Of a stretch of DNA of 64,000 nt, positions 48,662 through 58,837 are shown piece by piece. Positions within the stretch are counted from its first letter, which is position 1, and every line of letters begins with the position of its first letter. Location of the stretch: positions 248,001 through 312,000 of the forward strand of contig NZ_BCWR01000005.1 of the NCBI RefSeq assembly GCF_001592305.1, in the 5' to 3' direction. Source of the stretch: Hydrogenophaga taeniospiralis CCUG 15921 (GTDB lineage Bacteria > Pseudomonadota > Gammaproteobacteria > Burkholderiales > Burkholderiaceae_C). Both the position numbers and the translations under genes were made by a program. The notes below the pieces were generated by a model that was not told the DNA's origin, did not search any database, and saw only the letters and a list, made by a program, of their open reading frames with translations.

Positions 48662-50947
48662 ATGAAATTCCGTTTTCCCATCGTCATCATCGACGAGGAC
48701 TTCCGCTCCGAGAACACCTCGGGTCTGGGCATTCGCGCGTTGGCACAGGCGATCGAAACCGAGGGCTTCGAGGTGGTGGGGGTCACCAGCTACGGCGACA
48801 TGAGCCAGTTCGCCCAGCAGCAGAGCCGGGCCAGTGCGTTCATCCTCTCCATCGACGACGAGGAGTTCAGTCACGGGGATGACCTCGATCCGGTGGTGCT
48901 GAATCTGCGCAATTTCATCGAAGAGGTTCGCCGCAAGAACGCCGATGTGCCGATCTACATCTATGGCGAAACCAAGACCAGCCGCCACCTGCCCAACGAC
49001 ATCCTGCGCGAGCTGCACGGCTTCATCCACATGTTCGAGGACACGCCCGAGTTCGTGGCGCGCCACATCATCCGCGAGGCCAAGAGCTACCTCGAAGGCA
49101 TCCAGCCGCCGTTCTTCAAGGCGCTGCTGGACTACGCCGAAGACGGCTCCTATTCGTGGCACTGCCCGGGGCATTCGGGTGGCGTGGCGTTCCTGAAGAG
49201 CCCGGTGGGCCAGATGTTCCACCAGTTCTTCGGCGAGAACATGCTGCGCGCCGACGTCTGCAACGCGGTGGAAGAGCTGGGCCAACTGCTGGACCACAAC
49301 GGCGCGATCGGCGCGAGCGAGCGCAACGCGGCGCGCATCTTCAACGCCGACCACTGCTTCTTCGTGACCAACGGCACCAGCACCAGCAACAAGATGGTCT
49401 GGCACCACACGGTGGCGCCTGGCGACGTGGTGGTGGTCGACCGCAACTGCCACAAGTCCATCCTGCACAGCATCATCATGACGGGTGCGATTCCCGTCTT
49501 CCTCAAGCCCACGCGCAACCACTACGGCATCATCGGCCCGATCCCGCAGAGCGAGTTCGAGATCGACGCGATCAAGGCCAAGATCCGCGCCAACCCGCTG
49601 CTCGCCGGCGTCGATGCCGATGCCGTGAAGCCGCGTGTGCTCACGCTCACCCAGTCCACCTACGACGGCGTGCTCTACAACACCGAGGCCATCAAGCAGA
49701 TGCTCGATGGCTACGTGGCCAACCTGCACTTCGACGAGGCCTGGCTGCCGCACGCGGCGTTCCACCCGTTCTATGGCAACTTCCACGCCATGGGCAAGAA
49801 GCGGGCGCGCCCGATGGAGTCGGTGGTGTACGCCACGCAGTCCATCCACAAGCTGCTGGCCGGCATCAGCCAGGCCAGTCACGTGCTGGTGCAGGATTCG
49901 CAGCACGTCAAGCTCGATCGCCACCTCTTCAACGAGGCCTACCTGATGCACACCAGCACCAGCCCGCAGTACGCGATCATCGCCAGCTGCGACGTGGCCG
50001 CGGCCATGATGGAGCCGCCCGGGGGCAAGGCGCTGGTGGAAGAAAGCATTTTTGAAGCGCTGGACTTCCGCCGCGCCATGCGCAAGATCGACGCCGAGTT
50101 TGGCCAGGACGACTGGTGGTTCCAGGTCTGGGGTCCGGACGACCTGGCCGAGGAGGGCATGGGCGAAGCAGCCGACTGGGTGCTCAACCCCGATCCCTCG
50201 GGTTCGCAGGCCACGGCCAAGGACTGGCACGGCTTTGGCGACATGGCGCCGGGCTTCAACATGCTCGACCCGATCAAGGCCACCATCGTCACGCCGGGCC
50301 TGAACCTGGACGGTCGCTTCGAAGCCACTGGCATCCCGGCGTCCATCGTCACCAAGTTCCTGGCCGAGCACGGCGTGGTGGTGGAGAAGACCGGGCTCTA
50401 CAGCTTCTTCATCATGTTCACCATCGGCATCACCAAGGGCCGCTGGAACACGCTGCTGACCGCGCTGCAGCAGTTCAAGGACGACTACGCCAAGAACCAG
50501 CCGATGTGGCGCATCCTGCCCGAGTTCTGCCAGAAACACCCGCGCTACGAGCAGATGGGCCTGCGCGACCTGTGCCAGCATGTGCACGCGCTGTACGCGC
50601 GCTACGACATCGCGCGCCTGACCACCGAGATGTACCTGAGCGACCTCACGCCGGCCATGAAACCCAGCGACGCCTTCGCACACATCGCGCACCGCACCAC
50701 CGAGCGGGTGCCGATCGACGAGCTCGAAGGCCGCATCACGACCAGTCTGGTCACGCCGTACCCGCCCGGCATCCCGCTGCTGATCCCGGGCGAGGTGTTC
50801 AACAAGAAGATCGTGGACTACCTCAAGTTCGCGCGGGAGTTCAACACCCAGTGCCCGGGCTTCGAGACCGACATCCACGGCCTGGTGGAGGTGGTGGGCG
50901 ACGACGGGCGCAAGCGCTACTTTGCCGATTGTGTGAAGGCGGGGTAA
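48662..50947 (+). CDS. Orn/Lys/Arg decarboxylase family protein (PLP, fold type I)
   Basis: A 761-residue decarboxylase of the large bacterial family that makes agmatine, cadaverine or putrescine. Seen: an N-terminal response-regulator-like wing domain (IVIIDEDFRSENTSGLGIRAL), the PLP core with HCPGHSGG, and the cofactor Lys at about 397 in SIHKLLAG. Arginine is suggested by overall likeness to biodegradative arginine decarboxylases, but the substrate is not certain. ATG 48662 has GGAG upstream. No amino-acid antiporter is adjacent. Confidence 0.88.
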   Translation: MKFRFPIVIIDEDFRSENTSGLGIRALAQAIETEGFEVVGVTSYGDMSQFAQQQSRASAFILSIDDEEFSHGDDLDPVVLNLRNFIEEVRRKNADVPIYIYGETKTSRHLPNDILRELHGFIHMFEDTPEFVARHIIREAKSYLEGIQPPFFKALLDYAEDGSYSWHCPGHSGGVAFLKSPVGQMFHQFFGENMLRADVCNAVEELGQLLDHNGAIGASERNAARIFNADHCFFVTNGTSTSNKMVWHHTVAPGDVVVVDRNCHKSILHSIIMTGAIPVFLKPTRNHYGIIGPIPQSEFEIDAIKAKIRANPLLAGVDADAVKPRVLTLTQSTYDGVLYNTEAIKQMLDGYVANLHFDEAWLPHAAFHPFYGNFHAMGKKRARPMESVVYATQSIHKLLAGISQASHVLVQDSQHVKLDRHLFNEAYLMHTSTSPQYAIIASCDVAAAMMEPPGGKALVEESIFEALDFRRAMRKIDAEFGQDDWWFQVWGPDDLAEEGMGEAADWVLNPDPSGSQATAKDWHGFGDMAPGFNMLDPIKATIVTPGLNLDGRFEATGIPASIVTKFLAEHGVVVEKTGLYSFFIMFTIGITKGRWNTLLTALQQFKDDYAKNQPMWRILPEFCQKHPRYEQMGLRDLCQHVHALYARYDIARLTTEMYLSDLTPAMKPSDAFAHIAHRTTERVPIDELEGRITTSLVTPYPPGIPLLIPGEVFNKKIVDYLKFAREFNTQCPGFETDIHGLVEVVGDDGRKRYFADCVKAG

Positions 50948-50984
50948 CCTGCACCTTTCCAACCCGGTTCAGCAAGGAGCGCCC

Positions 50985-51200
50985 ATGTTTCCAGAATACC
51001 GCGAACTGATCTCACAGCTCAAAGGCCACGACGTTCACTTCACACGCTTGTTCGACAAACACAATGCCCTGGACCAGACCATCCGGAACATGGAGGCGCA
51101 CATTGAGCCGGGTACCCAGATCCAGATCGAGGCGCTCAAAAAGGAAAAGCTGATGCTCAAGGACCAGATCTACGGTCTGCTGCGCCAGGCCGCTGCCTGA
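50985..51200 (+). CDS. YdcH/DUF465-family small protein
   Basis: A 71-residue helical protein with the DUF465 pattern (HVHFTRLFDKHNALDQTIRNME, KKEKLMLKDQIYGLLRQ), predicted as a helical hairpin or coiled coil. Function is not known. An AAGGAG ribosome-binding site stands in front. It converges on the DNA ligase gene; the stops are 17 bases apart with no clear terminator. Confidence 0.88.
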   Translation: MFPEYRELISQLKGHDVHFTRLFDKHNALDQTIRNMEAHIEPGTQIQIEALKKEKLMLKDQIYGLLRQAAA

Positions 51201-51217
51201 GCATTCATGGCCTCGGC

Positions 51218-52114
51218 TCAGGGCTGCTGAGCAGCCGCTGCGCCCGGCACATTCAGGTCCAGCCCCTCGCGCACGCGCGCAAAGCTGGCAAACCGGGGCA
51301 ACCCGCTCTCGTGCAGACCGCGGAAGCGGTAGGTGACCCAGCTGCCCACCGCCGGTGGATGGCGACGCTGGGCATCGCTGAAGCCCGTGCCCAGACGGAA
51401 GCGCCGTCCGTCGGGGGTCTGCACCAGCAAGGCCCCCATGAGATCCGCGTATTTGCCCCGGCCGGGCAGGTGGGCCATGACCTGGGCCTCGGCGTCTTCG
51501 TGGGTCTTGACCTTGAGCAGGTCGTCGCTGCGAACACCGCGGTAGAGCGAATCGCCACGGTGCAGCATCAAACCCTCACCCCCGTCGCGCACCACACGGT
51601 CCAGCCGGGCCATCAAGGCCGCGTGGCTGTCCACCCGCTCCTGTGGCACCGGCTGCACCCAGGCTTGACCCAGTTGGGCCACGTGCTGCCGGTAGGCCTG
51701 CAGCCGTTCGGTAAAGGTGCCTGGGTGCGCGGGCAAGTCAAACACCATGAAACGGATCGCGCGCCAGGCCTCGTCGTCGGGTGTCTGCTGCCGCACGGTG
51801 GACAGCGTCTGCTCGAACCGGCCCCGTCCTGCCCAGAGCTCGCCGTCCATGGGCTGGGCCGGCCAGCCCGCGGTGAACCAGGCGGGCGCCTGTATGACTT
51901 CACCGCCACGGGTCAGCAGGCGCTGGCCATTCCAATAGCCCCGCAGCCCATCGTACTTTTCACTGACCCAATAGGCATCGAGCCGCACGCCCGGTCGGTA
52001 CACCCCCGCCAGCATGAGCGATGGGTTGTCTTTCGCTGTGGCCAGCAGGGGTGCCGCCAAGACAGCGCCCAGCAGCGCCAGCAATGATCGGCGGCGCAGC
52101 GTCGGGCGGTGCAT
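51218..52114 (-). CDS. ATP-dependent DNA ligase, exported LigE type
   Basis: Seals DNA nicks using ATP. Adenylation motif I EKYDGLRG has the lysine at 53; further ligase motifs DGELWAGRGRFE, GEGLMLH and LLKVK are present, followed by a small OB domain. A signal peptide precedes it (RRRSLLALLGAVLAAPLLATA), so the protein is probably periplasmic, as in LigE proteins of other proteobacteria that have been linked to extracellular DNA or DNA uptake. Length 298 matches. The start ATG 52114 is supported by the signal peptide. Confidence 0.88.
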   Translation of the reverse strand: MHRPTLRRRSLLALLGAVLAAPLLATAKDNPSLMLAGVYRPGVRLDAYWVSEKYDGLRGYWNGQRLLTRGGEVIQAPAWFTAGWPAQPMDGELWAGRGRFEQTLSTVRQQTPDDEAWRAIRFMVFDLPAHPGTFTERLQAYRQHVAQLGQAWVQPVPQERVDSHAALMARLDRVVRDGGEGLMLHRGDSLYRGVRSDDLLKVKTHEDAEAQVMAHLPGRGKYADLMGALLVQTPDGRRFRLGTGFSDAQRRHPPAVGSWVTYRFRGLHESGLPRFASFARVREGLDLNVPGAAAAQQP

Positions 52115-52160
52115 GGTTTTTTGGCGCGGTGCGCAGGGTGTTGCGGGTCGGGCGGTGCTC

Positions 52161-52958
52161 TCAGGCCACCGTTTCGCTGTCGCGGCTGGCGCCCGCGGTC
52201 TGGCTGAAGCCACCGTCCACATAGGTGATCTCGGCCGTGACGCCCGAGGCCAGATCGGACAGCAAGAAGGCTGCCACGTTGCCCACGTCTTCGATGGTGA
52301 TGTTGCGGCGCAAAGGCGAGGCGGCGGCGACCATGCCCAGCAGCTTGCCGAAGTCCTTGATGCCGCTGGCGGCCAGGGTCTTGATCGGGCCGGCGCTGAT
52401 GCCGTTGACGCGCATGCCCCGCGGCCCCAGCGATTCGGCCAGGTAACGCACCGAGGCTTCCAGGCTGGCCTTGGCCAGACCCATGGTGTTGTAGTGGGGA
52501 ATGATGCGCAAGGCACCCAGGTAGCTCAGCGTGAGCAGGGCGGCGCGGTCGTTGAGGTAGGGCAGGGCCGCCTTGGCCATGGCCGGGAAGCTGTAGGCGC
52601 TGATGTCGTGGGCGACGCGGAAGCTCTCGCGCGACAGGCCGTCGAGGAAATCGCCGGCGATGGCTTCGCGTGGCGCAAAGCCGATGCTGTGCACGAAGCC
52701 GTCAAACCTGGGCCATGCCTGGGCCAGATCGGCGAACATCCGGTCGATCTGCGCGTCCTCGCTCACGTCGCAATCGAAAATCAGCTGAGAGTCGAATTCG
52801 GCCGCGAACTCGGTGATGCGGTCCTTGAAACGTTCACCCACGTAGCTGAACGCGAGCTCGGCGCCTTGCGCGTGGCAGGCTTTGGCAACCCCATAAGCGA
52901 TCGAGCGGTTGGACAGCACACCGGTGATCAGCAGCTTCTTGCCAGTGAGAAAACCCAT
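52161..52958 (-). CDS. fabI: Enoyl-[acyl-carrier-protein] reductase (NADH)
   Basis: Final reduction step of each fatty-acid elongation cycle; the target of triclosan. In 265 residues: the FabI cofactor motif [11 protein letters not shown], the conserved SIGFAPRE, and the active-site pair Tyr146/Tyr156 with Lys163 (YNTMGLAK). A Thr-Leu-Ser-Tyr-Leu-Gly stretch precedes the active site as usual. The start is 38 bases from the divergent yejA start. Confidence 0.96.
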   Translation of the reverse strand: MGFLTGKKLLITGVLSNRSIAYGVAKACHAQGAELAFSYVGERFKDRITEFAAEFDSQLIFDCDVSEDAQIDRMFADLAQAWPRFDGFVHSIGFAPREAIAGDFLDGLSRESFRVAHDISAYSFPAMAKAALPYLNDRAALLTLSYLGALRIIPHYNTMGLAKASLEASVRYLAESLGPRGMRVNGISAGPIKTLAASGIKDFGKLLGMVAAASPLRRNITIEDVGNVAAFLLSDLASGVTAEITYVDGGFSQTAGASRDSETVA

Positions 52959-52996
52959 TGCACAGACTCCAGAGAAAATTCCAGCAGAATTGTCGC

Positions 52997-54841
52997 ATGT
53001 GCTTTTTCTGCCCCCGTCTCCGTTCGCGCTGGATCACCCAGTGGGCGGCCGCCATGGCGCTGGGGTTCAGTCCGGGCGTGTGGGCGGCACACGGCTATGC
53101 CTTGTGGGGTGAGTTGAAGTACCCGGATGGGTTCACCCATTTCGCCTACGTGAATCCTGCCGCGCCCAAGGGCGGCGAGCTTCGGCTGGTGAGCAATCTG
53201 CGGGTGTCGACCTTCGACAAATTCAACCCGTTCACCCTGCGTGGCAATGCGCCGGCCTATCTGCCGGACCTGATGTTCGACACGCTCCTGACCGGCTCGC
53301 TCGACGAAACCGGTGCCGGCTATGGCCTGCTGGCCGAAGACGTGAGCGCCGCCAGCGACGGCCTGTCGGTCACCTTCCGTCTGCGGCGTGAAGCCCGGTT
53401 CCACAACGGGAAACCGGTGCTGGCCGCCGATGTGAAACACAGCTTTGACATTCTGATGGGTCCATACACCTCGCCGGCCTACAAGACCATCCTGGAAGAT
53501 GTGGCCGGGCTGGATGTGCTGGACGAGCACACGGTGCGCTACCGCTTCAAGAAGCCCAACCGCGAACTGCCGCTCACCGTGGGCGGGCTGCCGGTGTTCA
53601 GCCGCGCCTGGGGCGACGCCCTCGACCCCAAAACCGGCCGGCGCAAGACCTTCGATCAGGTGGTGATGGACCCGCCCATTGGCAGCGGCCCCTACAAGAT
53701 CGGCCCGGTGCAGTTCGGCAAGGACATCACCTATGTGCGCGATCCGGGCTACTGGGCGCGCGACCTGCCGGTGCGCCGGGGCACGGCCAACTTCGACCGC
53801 ATCACGGTCAAGATCTACAAGGACAACACCGCGCGGCTGGAGGCACTGAAGGCCGGTGAGTTCGACCTGATGCGCTTCTTCTCGGCCGGTGACTGGGCGC
53901 GCCGGGTCAACGGCAAGCGTTTCAACACCGGCGAACTGGTCAAGGCCGAGTTCAGCCACCGCCTGCCCATGGGGTTCCAGAGCTACGTGCTCAATACCCG
54001 TCGCAAGCCGCTGGACGACATCCGCGTGCGCGAGGCGCTGGGTCTGGCGATGGACTACGAGTGGATGAACCGCCAGTTGTTCTACGGCGGCTACCAGCGC
54101 GTGCAGGGGCTGTTTGGCAACACCGATTGCTCGCCCACCGGGGAGCCCGGGTCGCAGGAGCTGGCACTCATGCAGCGCTGGCGTGCCCAATTGCCTGCGG
54201 CTGCCTTCGGGCCCATGTACACACCGCCCCGTACCGACGGCGAGAACTCGCTGCGCGCCAACCTCCGGCGGGCCCAGGCCTTGTTGCGTGAAGCGGGCTG
54301 GACCGTGCAGGGTGGTCAATTGCGCAATGCGCAGGGGCAGGCCATGGTGCTGGAATACCTGGACAGCGCCGAAACCGGTGCCCGGGTGGTCACGCCCTGG
54401 ATGCGCAACCTCGAAAAGCTCGGTATCGAACTGAGGTTCCGACCCGTGGATTTCGCGCTGTACCAGCAGCGGCTGCGCGGTTTCGACTTCGACATCATCT
54501 CCATCGCCTTTGGCGGCACACCCAACCCTGGCGCCGAATACGCGGACCTGTTCGGTAGCCACGCGGCAAAAACCGAAGACTCGGGCAACTTCGCCGGCGT
54601 GAACAACCCGGCGGTGGACGCACTCATCGCGCGCATGGTCGATGCCCGCACGAAGCCGGACTTCCTGGCCGCCTGCCGCGCACTGGACCGCGTCATCAGC
54701 CACAGCCACTACCTAATCCCGCAGTGGTCGGCAACCACCCACCGCATGGTCTACAACGCCTGGCGGCTGGAGCGGCCGAAGGACATGCCGCCCTACGCCG
54801 CCGGGGAAGGTTGGGCCATCGACACCTGGTGGTCGCGGTGA
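52997..54841 (+). CDS. yejA: Peptide ABC transporter substrate-binding protein, YejA-like
   Basis: A 614-residue periplasmic binding protein (SBP family 5) for oligopeptides. Seen: a signal peptide ([27 protein letters not shown]), YejA-like [37 protein letters not shown] and [10 protein letters not shown]. It heads a yejABEF order. ATG 52997 is followed by a plausible signal; a TTG at 52958 would lengthen it over the fabI start. In E. coli YejABEF imports microcin C-like peptides, which suggests but does not prove the substrate. Confidence 0.9.
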   Translation: MCFFCPRLRSRWITQWAAAMALGFSPGVWAAHGYALWGELKYPDGFTHFAYVNPAAPKGGELRLVSNLRVSTFDKFNPFTLRGNAPAYLPDLMFDTLLTGSLDETGAGYGLLAEDVSAASDGLSVTFRLRREARFHNGKPVLAADVKHSFDILMGPYTSPAYKTILEDVAGLDVLDEHTVRYRFKKPNRELPLTVGGLPVFSRAWGDALDPKTGRRKTFDQVVMDPPIGSGPYKIGPVQFGKDITYVRDPGYWARDLPVRRGTANFDRITVKIYKDNTARLEALKAGEFDLMRFFSAGDWARRVNGKRFNTGELVKAEFSHRLPMGFQSYVLNTRRKPLDDIRVREALGLAMDYEWMNRQLFYGGYQRVQGLFGNTDCSPTGEPGSQELALMQRWRAQLPAAAFGPMYTPPRTDGENSLRANLRRAQALLREAGWTVQGGQLRNAQGQAMVLEYLDSAETGARVVTPWMRNLEKLGIELRFRPVDFALYQQRLRGFDFDIISIAFGGTPNPGAEYADLFGSHAAKTEDSGNFAGVNNPAVDALIARMVDARTKPDFLAACRALDRVISHSHYLIPQWSATTHRMVYNAWRLERPKDMPPYAAGEGWAIDTWWSR

Positions 54842-54878
54842 CCACCCCCATCGCTTGCTCGCTGCGCGTAGCCGCTCA

Positions 54879-54917
54879 GCCCCTCAAGGGGCAACGCTGG
54901 CGGCCCGGCAAAGCCGG
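54879..54917 (+). repeat. Intergenic multi-hairpin element, copy B
   Basis: GCCCCT-CA-AGGGGC (54879-54892) and CCGGC-AAA-GCCGG (54905-54917) in the 153-base gap between yejA and yejB. The 13-mer and the spacing match copy A at 28278-28317. The location inside an operon suggests it may influence the ratio of binding protein to permease, as REP-type elements can. Confidence 0.7.
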
Positions 54918-54994
54918 TTCCGCGGCGTTCTGGACAGAATCCGTTCGCGCCGGATCATCCCGTTTTGATCCATGAGATCGGTTACAAACTGACC

Positions 54995-56020
54995 ATGTGG
55001 GTCTACATCCTCAAACGCCTCCTGCTCATGATCCCGACGCTGTTCGGGGTCCTGCTGCTCACCTTCGTGGTGATCCAGTTCGTGCCGGGCGGGCCGGTGG
55101 ACCAGTACCTGGCCGAGGCGCGCACCGGGCGGGGCGGCAGCGCTGAAGGGGGCTCGGTGTACCGCGGTGCCCAGGGCGTGGACCCACAGAGGCTGGAGCA
55201 GATCAAGGCGCTGTATGGCTTTGACAAGCCGGCGCACGAGCGCTTCGTCCAGATGCTGGGGCAGTTCGCGCGCTTTGACCTGGGCACCAGCTTCTTCCAG
55301 AACAAGGCGGTGTCGGAACTCATCATCGAGAAGCTGCCGGTGTCGATCAGCCTGGGCCTGTGGACCTTCTTCATCAGCTACCTGGTGGCCGTGCCGCTGG
55401 GGGTGGCGAAGGCCGTGCGCGCCGGTTCACGTTTCGATCTGGTCACCACGCTGCTCGTGCTCGTGGGCTACGCCATCCCCGGTTTTGTGCTGGGTGTGGC
55501 GCTGCTGGTGATCTTTGGCGGGCAACTGCAGTGGTTCCCACTGCGCGGCCTGACCTCGTCCAACTGGGAGGAACTCAGCTGGGGTGCACGCATCGTGGAC
55601 TACCTCTGGCACATCACCCTGCCCATCACCGCCATGGTGCTGGGCAGCTTTGCGGTGACGGCGATGCTCACGAAGAACGCCTTTCTGGAGGAAATCCGCA
55701 AGCAGTATGTGGTGACGGCGCGGGCCAAGGGCCTGAGCGAGCGCCAGGTGCTGTGGAAGCACATTTTTCGCAACGCGCTCATTCCCATCGTCACGGGTTT
55801 TCCGTCGGCCTTCATCGGTGCGTTTTTCGCCGGCTCGCTGCTGATCGAGACCCTGTTTTCGCTGGACGGGCTGGGTCTGCTGAGCTACGAGAGCGTGATC
55901 CGGCGCGACTATCCCGTGGTGCTGGGCACGCTGTTCTTCTTCACGCTGATCGGGCTGGTGACCAAGCTGGTTTCCGATCTCTGTTACGTGTGGGTCGACC
56001 CGCGCGTCAAGTTTGATTGA
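54995..56020 (+). CDS. yejB: Peptide ABC transporter permease, YejB-like
   Basis: A 341-residue inner-membrane permease with six hydrophobic helices. Seen: an N-terminal KRLLLMIPTLFGVLLLTFVVIQFVPGGPVDQ, and the inner-membrane-permease EAA loop (YVVTARAKGLSERQVLWKHIFRNAL) that contacts the ATPase. The insert SVYRGAQGVDPQRLEQIKALYGFDKP is typical of YejB. It overlaps or abuts yejE. Confidence 0.93.
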   Translation: MWVYILKRLLLMIPTLFGVLLLTFVVIQFVPGGPVDQYLAEARTGRGGSAEGGSVYRGAQGVDPQRLEQIKALYGFDKPAHERFVQMLGQFARFDLGTSFFQNKAVSELIIEKLPVSISLGLWTFFISYLVAVPLGVAKAVRAGSRFDLVTTLLVLVGYAIPGFVLGVALLVIFGGQLQWFPLRGLTSSNWEELSWGARIVDYLWHITLPITAMVLGSFAVTAMLTKNAFLEEIRKQYVVTARAKGLSERQVLWKHIFRNALIPIVTGFPSAFIGAFFAGSLLIETLFSLDGLGLLSYESVIRRDYPVVLGTLFFFTLIGLVTKLVSDLCYVWVDPRVKFD

Positions 56021-56025
56021 GCGAG

Positions 56026-57054
56026 ATGGCCGCCGCTTCCCCCTCCCGCCGCGCCTGGCAGCGCTTCAAGCGCAACCGCCTGGGTTACTGGAGTCTGGTG
56101 ATCTTTTGCGTGCTGGTGGTGGCCAGCCTGTTCGCCGAACTGCTGTCCAACGACCGGCCGCTGATCGTGCGCTACGAGGGCAACACCTATTTCCCGATGG
56201 TGCGCGACTACCCGGAAACCGTGTTCGGGGGCGACTTTGAAACCACCACCGATTACCTCGACCCCTTCATCCGCGAACAGCTGAGCCGTGGCAACAACTG
56301 GGCACTCTACGCGCCCAACCCCTACGGGCCGAAGACGCTCAACTATTTTGCGAAGGAGCCCAACCCCTCGTCGCCCACGCTGGACAACTGGTTCGGTACC
56401 GACGACCGCGGGCGCGACCTGTTGGCCCAGCTGATCTACGGCTTTCGCGTCAGCGTGCTGTTTGCGCTGGCGCTCACTGCCATCGGGGTGGCCTTGGGGG
56501 TGGTCACGGGCGCCATCCAGGGCTTCTTTGGCGGCAAGACCGACCTGGCGTTCCAGCGGTTCATCGAAATCTGGGGTTCCATGCCCGAGCTGTACCTGCT
56601 CATCATCTTCTCCGCCGTGTTCGCGCCCAGCATCAGCCTGTTGCTGGTGCTGCTGAGCCTGTTCGGCTGGATGGGCCTGTCGGACTATGTGCGCGCGGAA
56701 TTCCTGCGAAATCGCCAGCTCGACTACGTGCGGGCCGCGCGGGCGTTGGGTCTGTCGAACTGGCAGATCATCTGGCGCCATGTCTTGCCGAACAGCCTGA
56801 CACCGGTCGTGACCTTTTTGCCGTTCCGCATGAGCGCGGCCATCCTGGCGCTCACGTCGCTGGACTTCCTGGGCCTGGGCGTGCCGCCGGGCACGCCGTC
56901 CCTGGGTGAACTGCTCAGCCAGGGCAAGAACAACATCGACGCCTGGTGGATATCCATGTCCACCTTCGCCGTGCTGGTGATCACGCTGCTGCTGCTGACC
57001 TTCATGGGCGATGCGCTGCGCGACGCGCTCGATCCACGCAAGGCCGACCAATGA
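56026..57054 (+). CDS. yejE: Peptide ABC transporter permease, YejE-like
   Basis: The second permease, 342 residues. Seen: N-terminal RRAWQRFKRNRLGYWSLVIF, a large periplasmic loop with YPETVFGGDFETTTDYLDPF typical of YejE, and an EAA loop (YVRAARALGLSNWQIIWRHVLPNSL). A TTG at 56017, overlapping the yejB stop, could also start the gene; ATG 56026 has GAGCGAG upstream. Its stop overlaps the yejF start by 4 bases. Confidence 0.92.
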   Translation: MAAASPSRRAWQRFKRNRLGYWSLVIFCVLVVASLFAELLSNDRPLIVRYEGNTYFPMVRDYPETVFGGDFETTTDYLDPFIREQLSRGNNWALYAPNPYGPKTLNYFAKEPNPSSPTLDNWFGTDDRGRDLLAQLIYGFRVSVLFALALTAIGVALGVVTGAIQGFFGGKTDLAFQRFIEIWGSMPELYLLIIFSAVFAPSISLLLVLLSLFGWMGLSDYVRAEFLRNRQLDYVRAARALGLSNWQIIWRHVLPNSLTPVVTFLPFRMSAAILALTSLDFLGLGVPPGTPSLGELLSQGKNNIDAWWISMSTFAVLVITLLLLTFMGDALRDALDPRKADQ

Positions 57055-58736
57055 GTGCCCCCATGCTCCCCGCCGCGCGTGGTTCGCTGCCCTCCGAGGA
57101 GGCTGCTCCGCCTTGGGACGGTCCGGCGGCGGGGTTCGGCGCTGCGCTGCTCGACGTCAAAGGTTTGCGCGTGGCGTTCGGCGCCCAGGAAGTCGTGCAC
57201 GGCATCGACTTCTCCATCCGGGCCGGCGAAAAGTTGGCCCTGGTGGGTGAGTCGGGCTCGGGCAAGACGGTTTCCGCGCTCTCGCTGCTGCGCCTGGTGC
57301 ACAACGCCGAGGTCAGCGGCTCGGCGCTGCTGCAAGGGCGCGATCTGCTGCAGATGAGCGAACACCAGTTGCGCGGCGTGCGCGGCGACGAGGTGGCCAT
57401 CATCTTCCAGGAGCCCATGACCGCGCTCAACCCGCTCTACACCGTGGGCGACCAGATCGGCGAGGTGCTGCAGCTCAAGAAGGGTCTCACGCCCCGGCAG
57501 GCGCTGGCGGCCACGGTCGAGCTGTTGGCCTCCACCGGTATTCCCGAGCCCGCGCGGCGCGCCAACGCCTTCCCGCACCAGCTCAGCGGTGGCCAACGCC
57601 AGCGCGCCATGATCGCCATGGCGCTGGCCAGCAGCCCGAAGCTGCTGCTGGCCGACGAGCCCACCACCGCGCTCGACGTGAGCCTGCGCGGCCAGATCCT
57701 CGATCTGCTGGCCGATCTGCAGCGCCAGCACGGCATGGCGGTGCTGCTGATCACCCACGACCTGAACCTGGTGCGCCGTTTTGCCGACCGCGTGGCGGTC
57801 ATGGAACGCGGCCATCTGGTGGAGCAGGGCGGCGTGGCCGAGGTGTTTGACGCGCCGCAGCACGCCTACACCCGCATGCTGATGGCCAGCAAACCCGAGC
57901 GCGACGTGGTGCCGGCGCCGGCTCAGGCGGCGGCGCCGGTGTTGAGGGCGCGGGGGCTGCGGGTGGGCTATCCCGTGCCCTTGCCGGGGCTGCGCGGCTG
58001 GTTCAGCAAGGGCGAGTTCGTGGCGGTGCAGGGGGCCGACCTGGATATTGCGCCCGGCCAGACCCTAGGGGTGATCGGCGAATCCGGCTCCGGCAAGTCC
58101 ACGCTGGCCCTGGCGGTGCTGGGCCTGCTGCCGCATGGCGGCGAGCTGGCCGTGACAGGGCTGGACTGGGCCGAGGCCTTGCGCACGGGGCAGGCCCGCG
58201 CTCTGCGACAGCGCATCCAGGTGGTGTTCCAGGACCCGTTCTCATCGCTTTCGCCGCGCATGACCATCGAGCAGATCGTGGGAGAGGGCCTGCTGGTGCA
58301 CCAGCCGCAACTCTCCGCCGCTCAGCGGCGGGAGCGGGTGGTGGTGGCCTTGGCCGACGTGGGCCTGGTGGACGATCCGCGCCACGGCAGCGACTGGCTG
58401 CAGCGCTACCCGCACGAGTTTTCCGGCGGGCAGCGCCAGCGCCTGGCCATCGCTCGCGCGCTCATCGTGGGGCCGCGCCTGCTGGTGCTCGACGAGCCGA
58501 CCAGCGCGCTGGACGTGACGGTGCAGAAACAGGTGCTCGGTCTGCTGCAGCGCCTGCAGCGCGAGCGCGGCCTGAGCTATCTGCTCATCACACACGATGT
58601 GGACGTGATCCGGGCCATGGCGCACGACGTGCTGGTCATGAAAGACGGCCAGGTGGTCGAGCAGGGTTCCGTGCAAAACGTGCTGGAATCGCCCGGGCAT
58701 TCCTACACGCACATCCTGGTTCAGGCATCGTCCTGA
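57051..58736 (+). CDS. yejF: Peptide ABC transporter ATPase with two nucleotide-binding domains, YejF-like
   Basis: A 561-residue fused ATPase. Both halves have full motif sets: GESGSGKT, LSGGQRQRA and LLADEPTTALD in the first; GESGSGKS, FSGGQRQRL and LVLDEPTSALD in the second. The double-ATPase layout is the YejF type, unlike DppD/DppF. ATG 57051 overlaps yejE by 4 bases. A terminator hairpin follows its stop. Confidence 0.94.
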   Translation: MSAPMLPAARGSLPSEEAAPPWDGPAAGFGAALLDVKGLRVAFGAQEVVHGIDFSIRAGEKLALVGESGSGKTVSALSLLRLVHNAEVSGSALLQGRDLLQMSEHQLRGVRGDEVAIIFQEPMTALNPLYTVGDQIGEVLQLKKGLTPRQALAATVELLASTGIPEPARRANAFPHQLSGGQRQRAMIAMALASSPKLLLADEPTTALDVSLRGQILDLLADLQRQHGMAVLLITHDLNLVRRFADRVAVMERGHLVEQGGVAEVFDAPQHAYTRMLMASKPERDVVPAPAQAAAPVLRARGLRVGYPVPLPGLRGWFSKGEFVAVQGADLDIAPGQTLGVIGESGSGKSTLALAVLGLLPHGGELAVTGLDWAEALRTGQARALRQRIQVVFQDPFSSLSPRMTIEQIVGEGLLVHQPQLSAAQRRERVVVALADVGLVDDPRHGSDWLQRYPHEFSGGQRQRLAIARALIVGPRLLVLDEPTSALDVTVQKQVLGLLQRLQRERGLSYLLITHDVDVIRAMAHDVLVMKDGQVVEQGSVQNVLESPGHSYTHILVQASS

Positions 58737-58768
58737 GAGGGGCCACACTGTGGCCTCTTGACTTTTAT
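58737..58768 (+). terminator. Intrinsic terminator of the yej operon
   Basis: GAG..GGCCAC-ACT-GTGGCC..CTC with a T-rich run (TTGACTTTT) after it, starting directly at the yejF stop. It separates the yej genes from the DUF2189 gene. Confidence 0.7.
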
Positions 58769-58837
58769 CAACCCCAAACAGGGGCCGGCCGGTTACAACA
58801 CGCGGTTTGCCCGGCCCTCCGTCTTCTGGAACACAGC

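Noticed and set aside
48389-50962. 857-codon open frame on the minus strand opposite the decarboxylase gene
   Set aside because: Complementary to an intact, motif-rich PLP decarboxylase; the antisense product shows only Val/Leu/His-rich filler.
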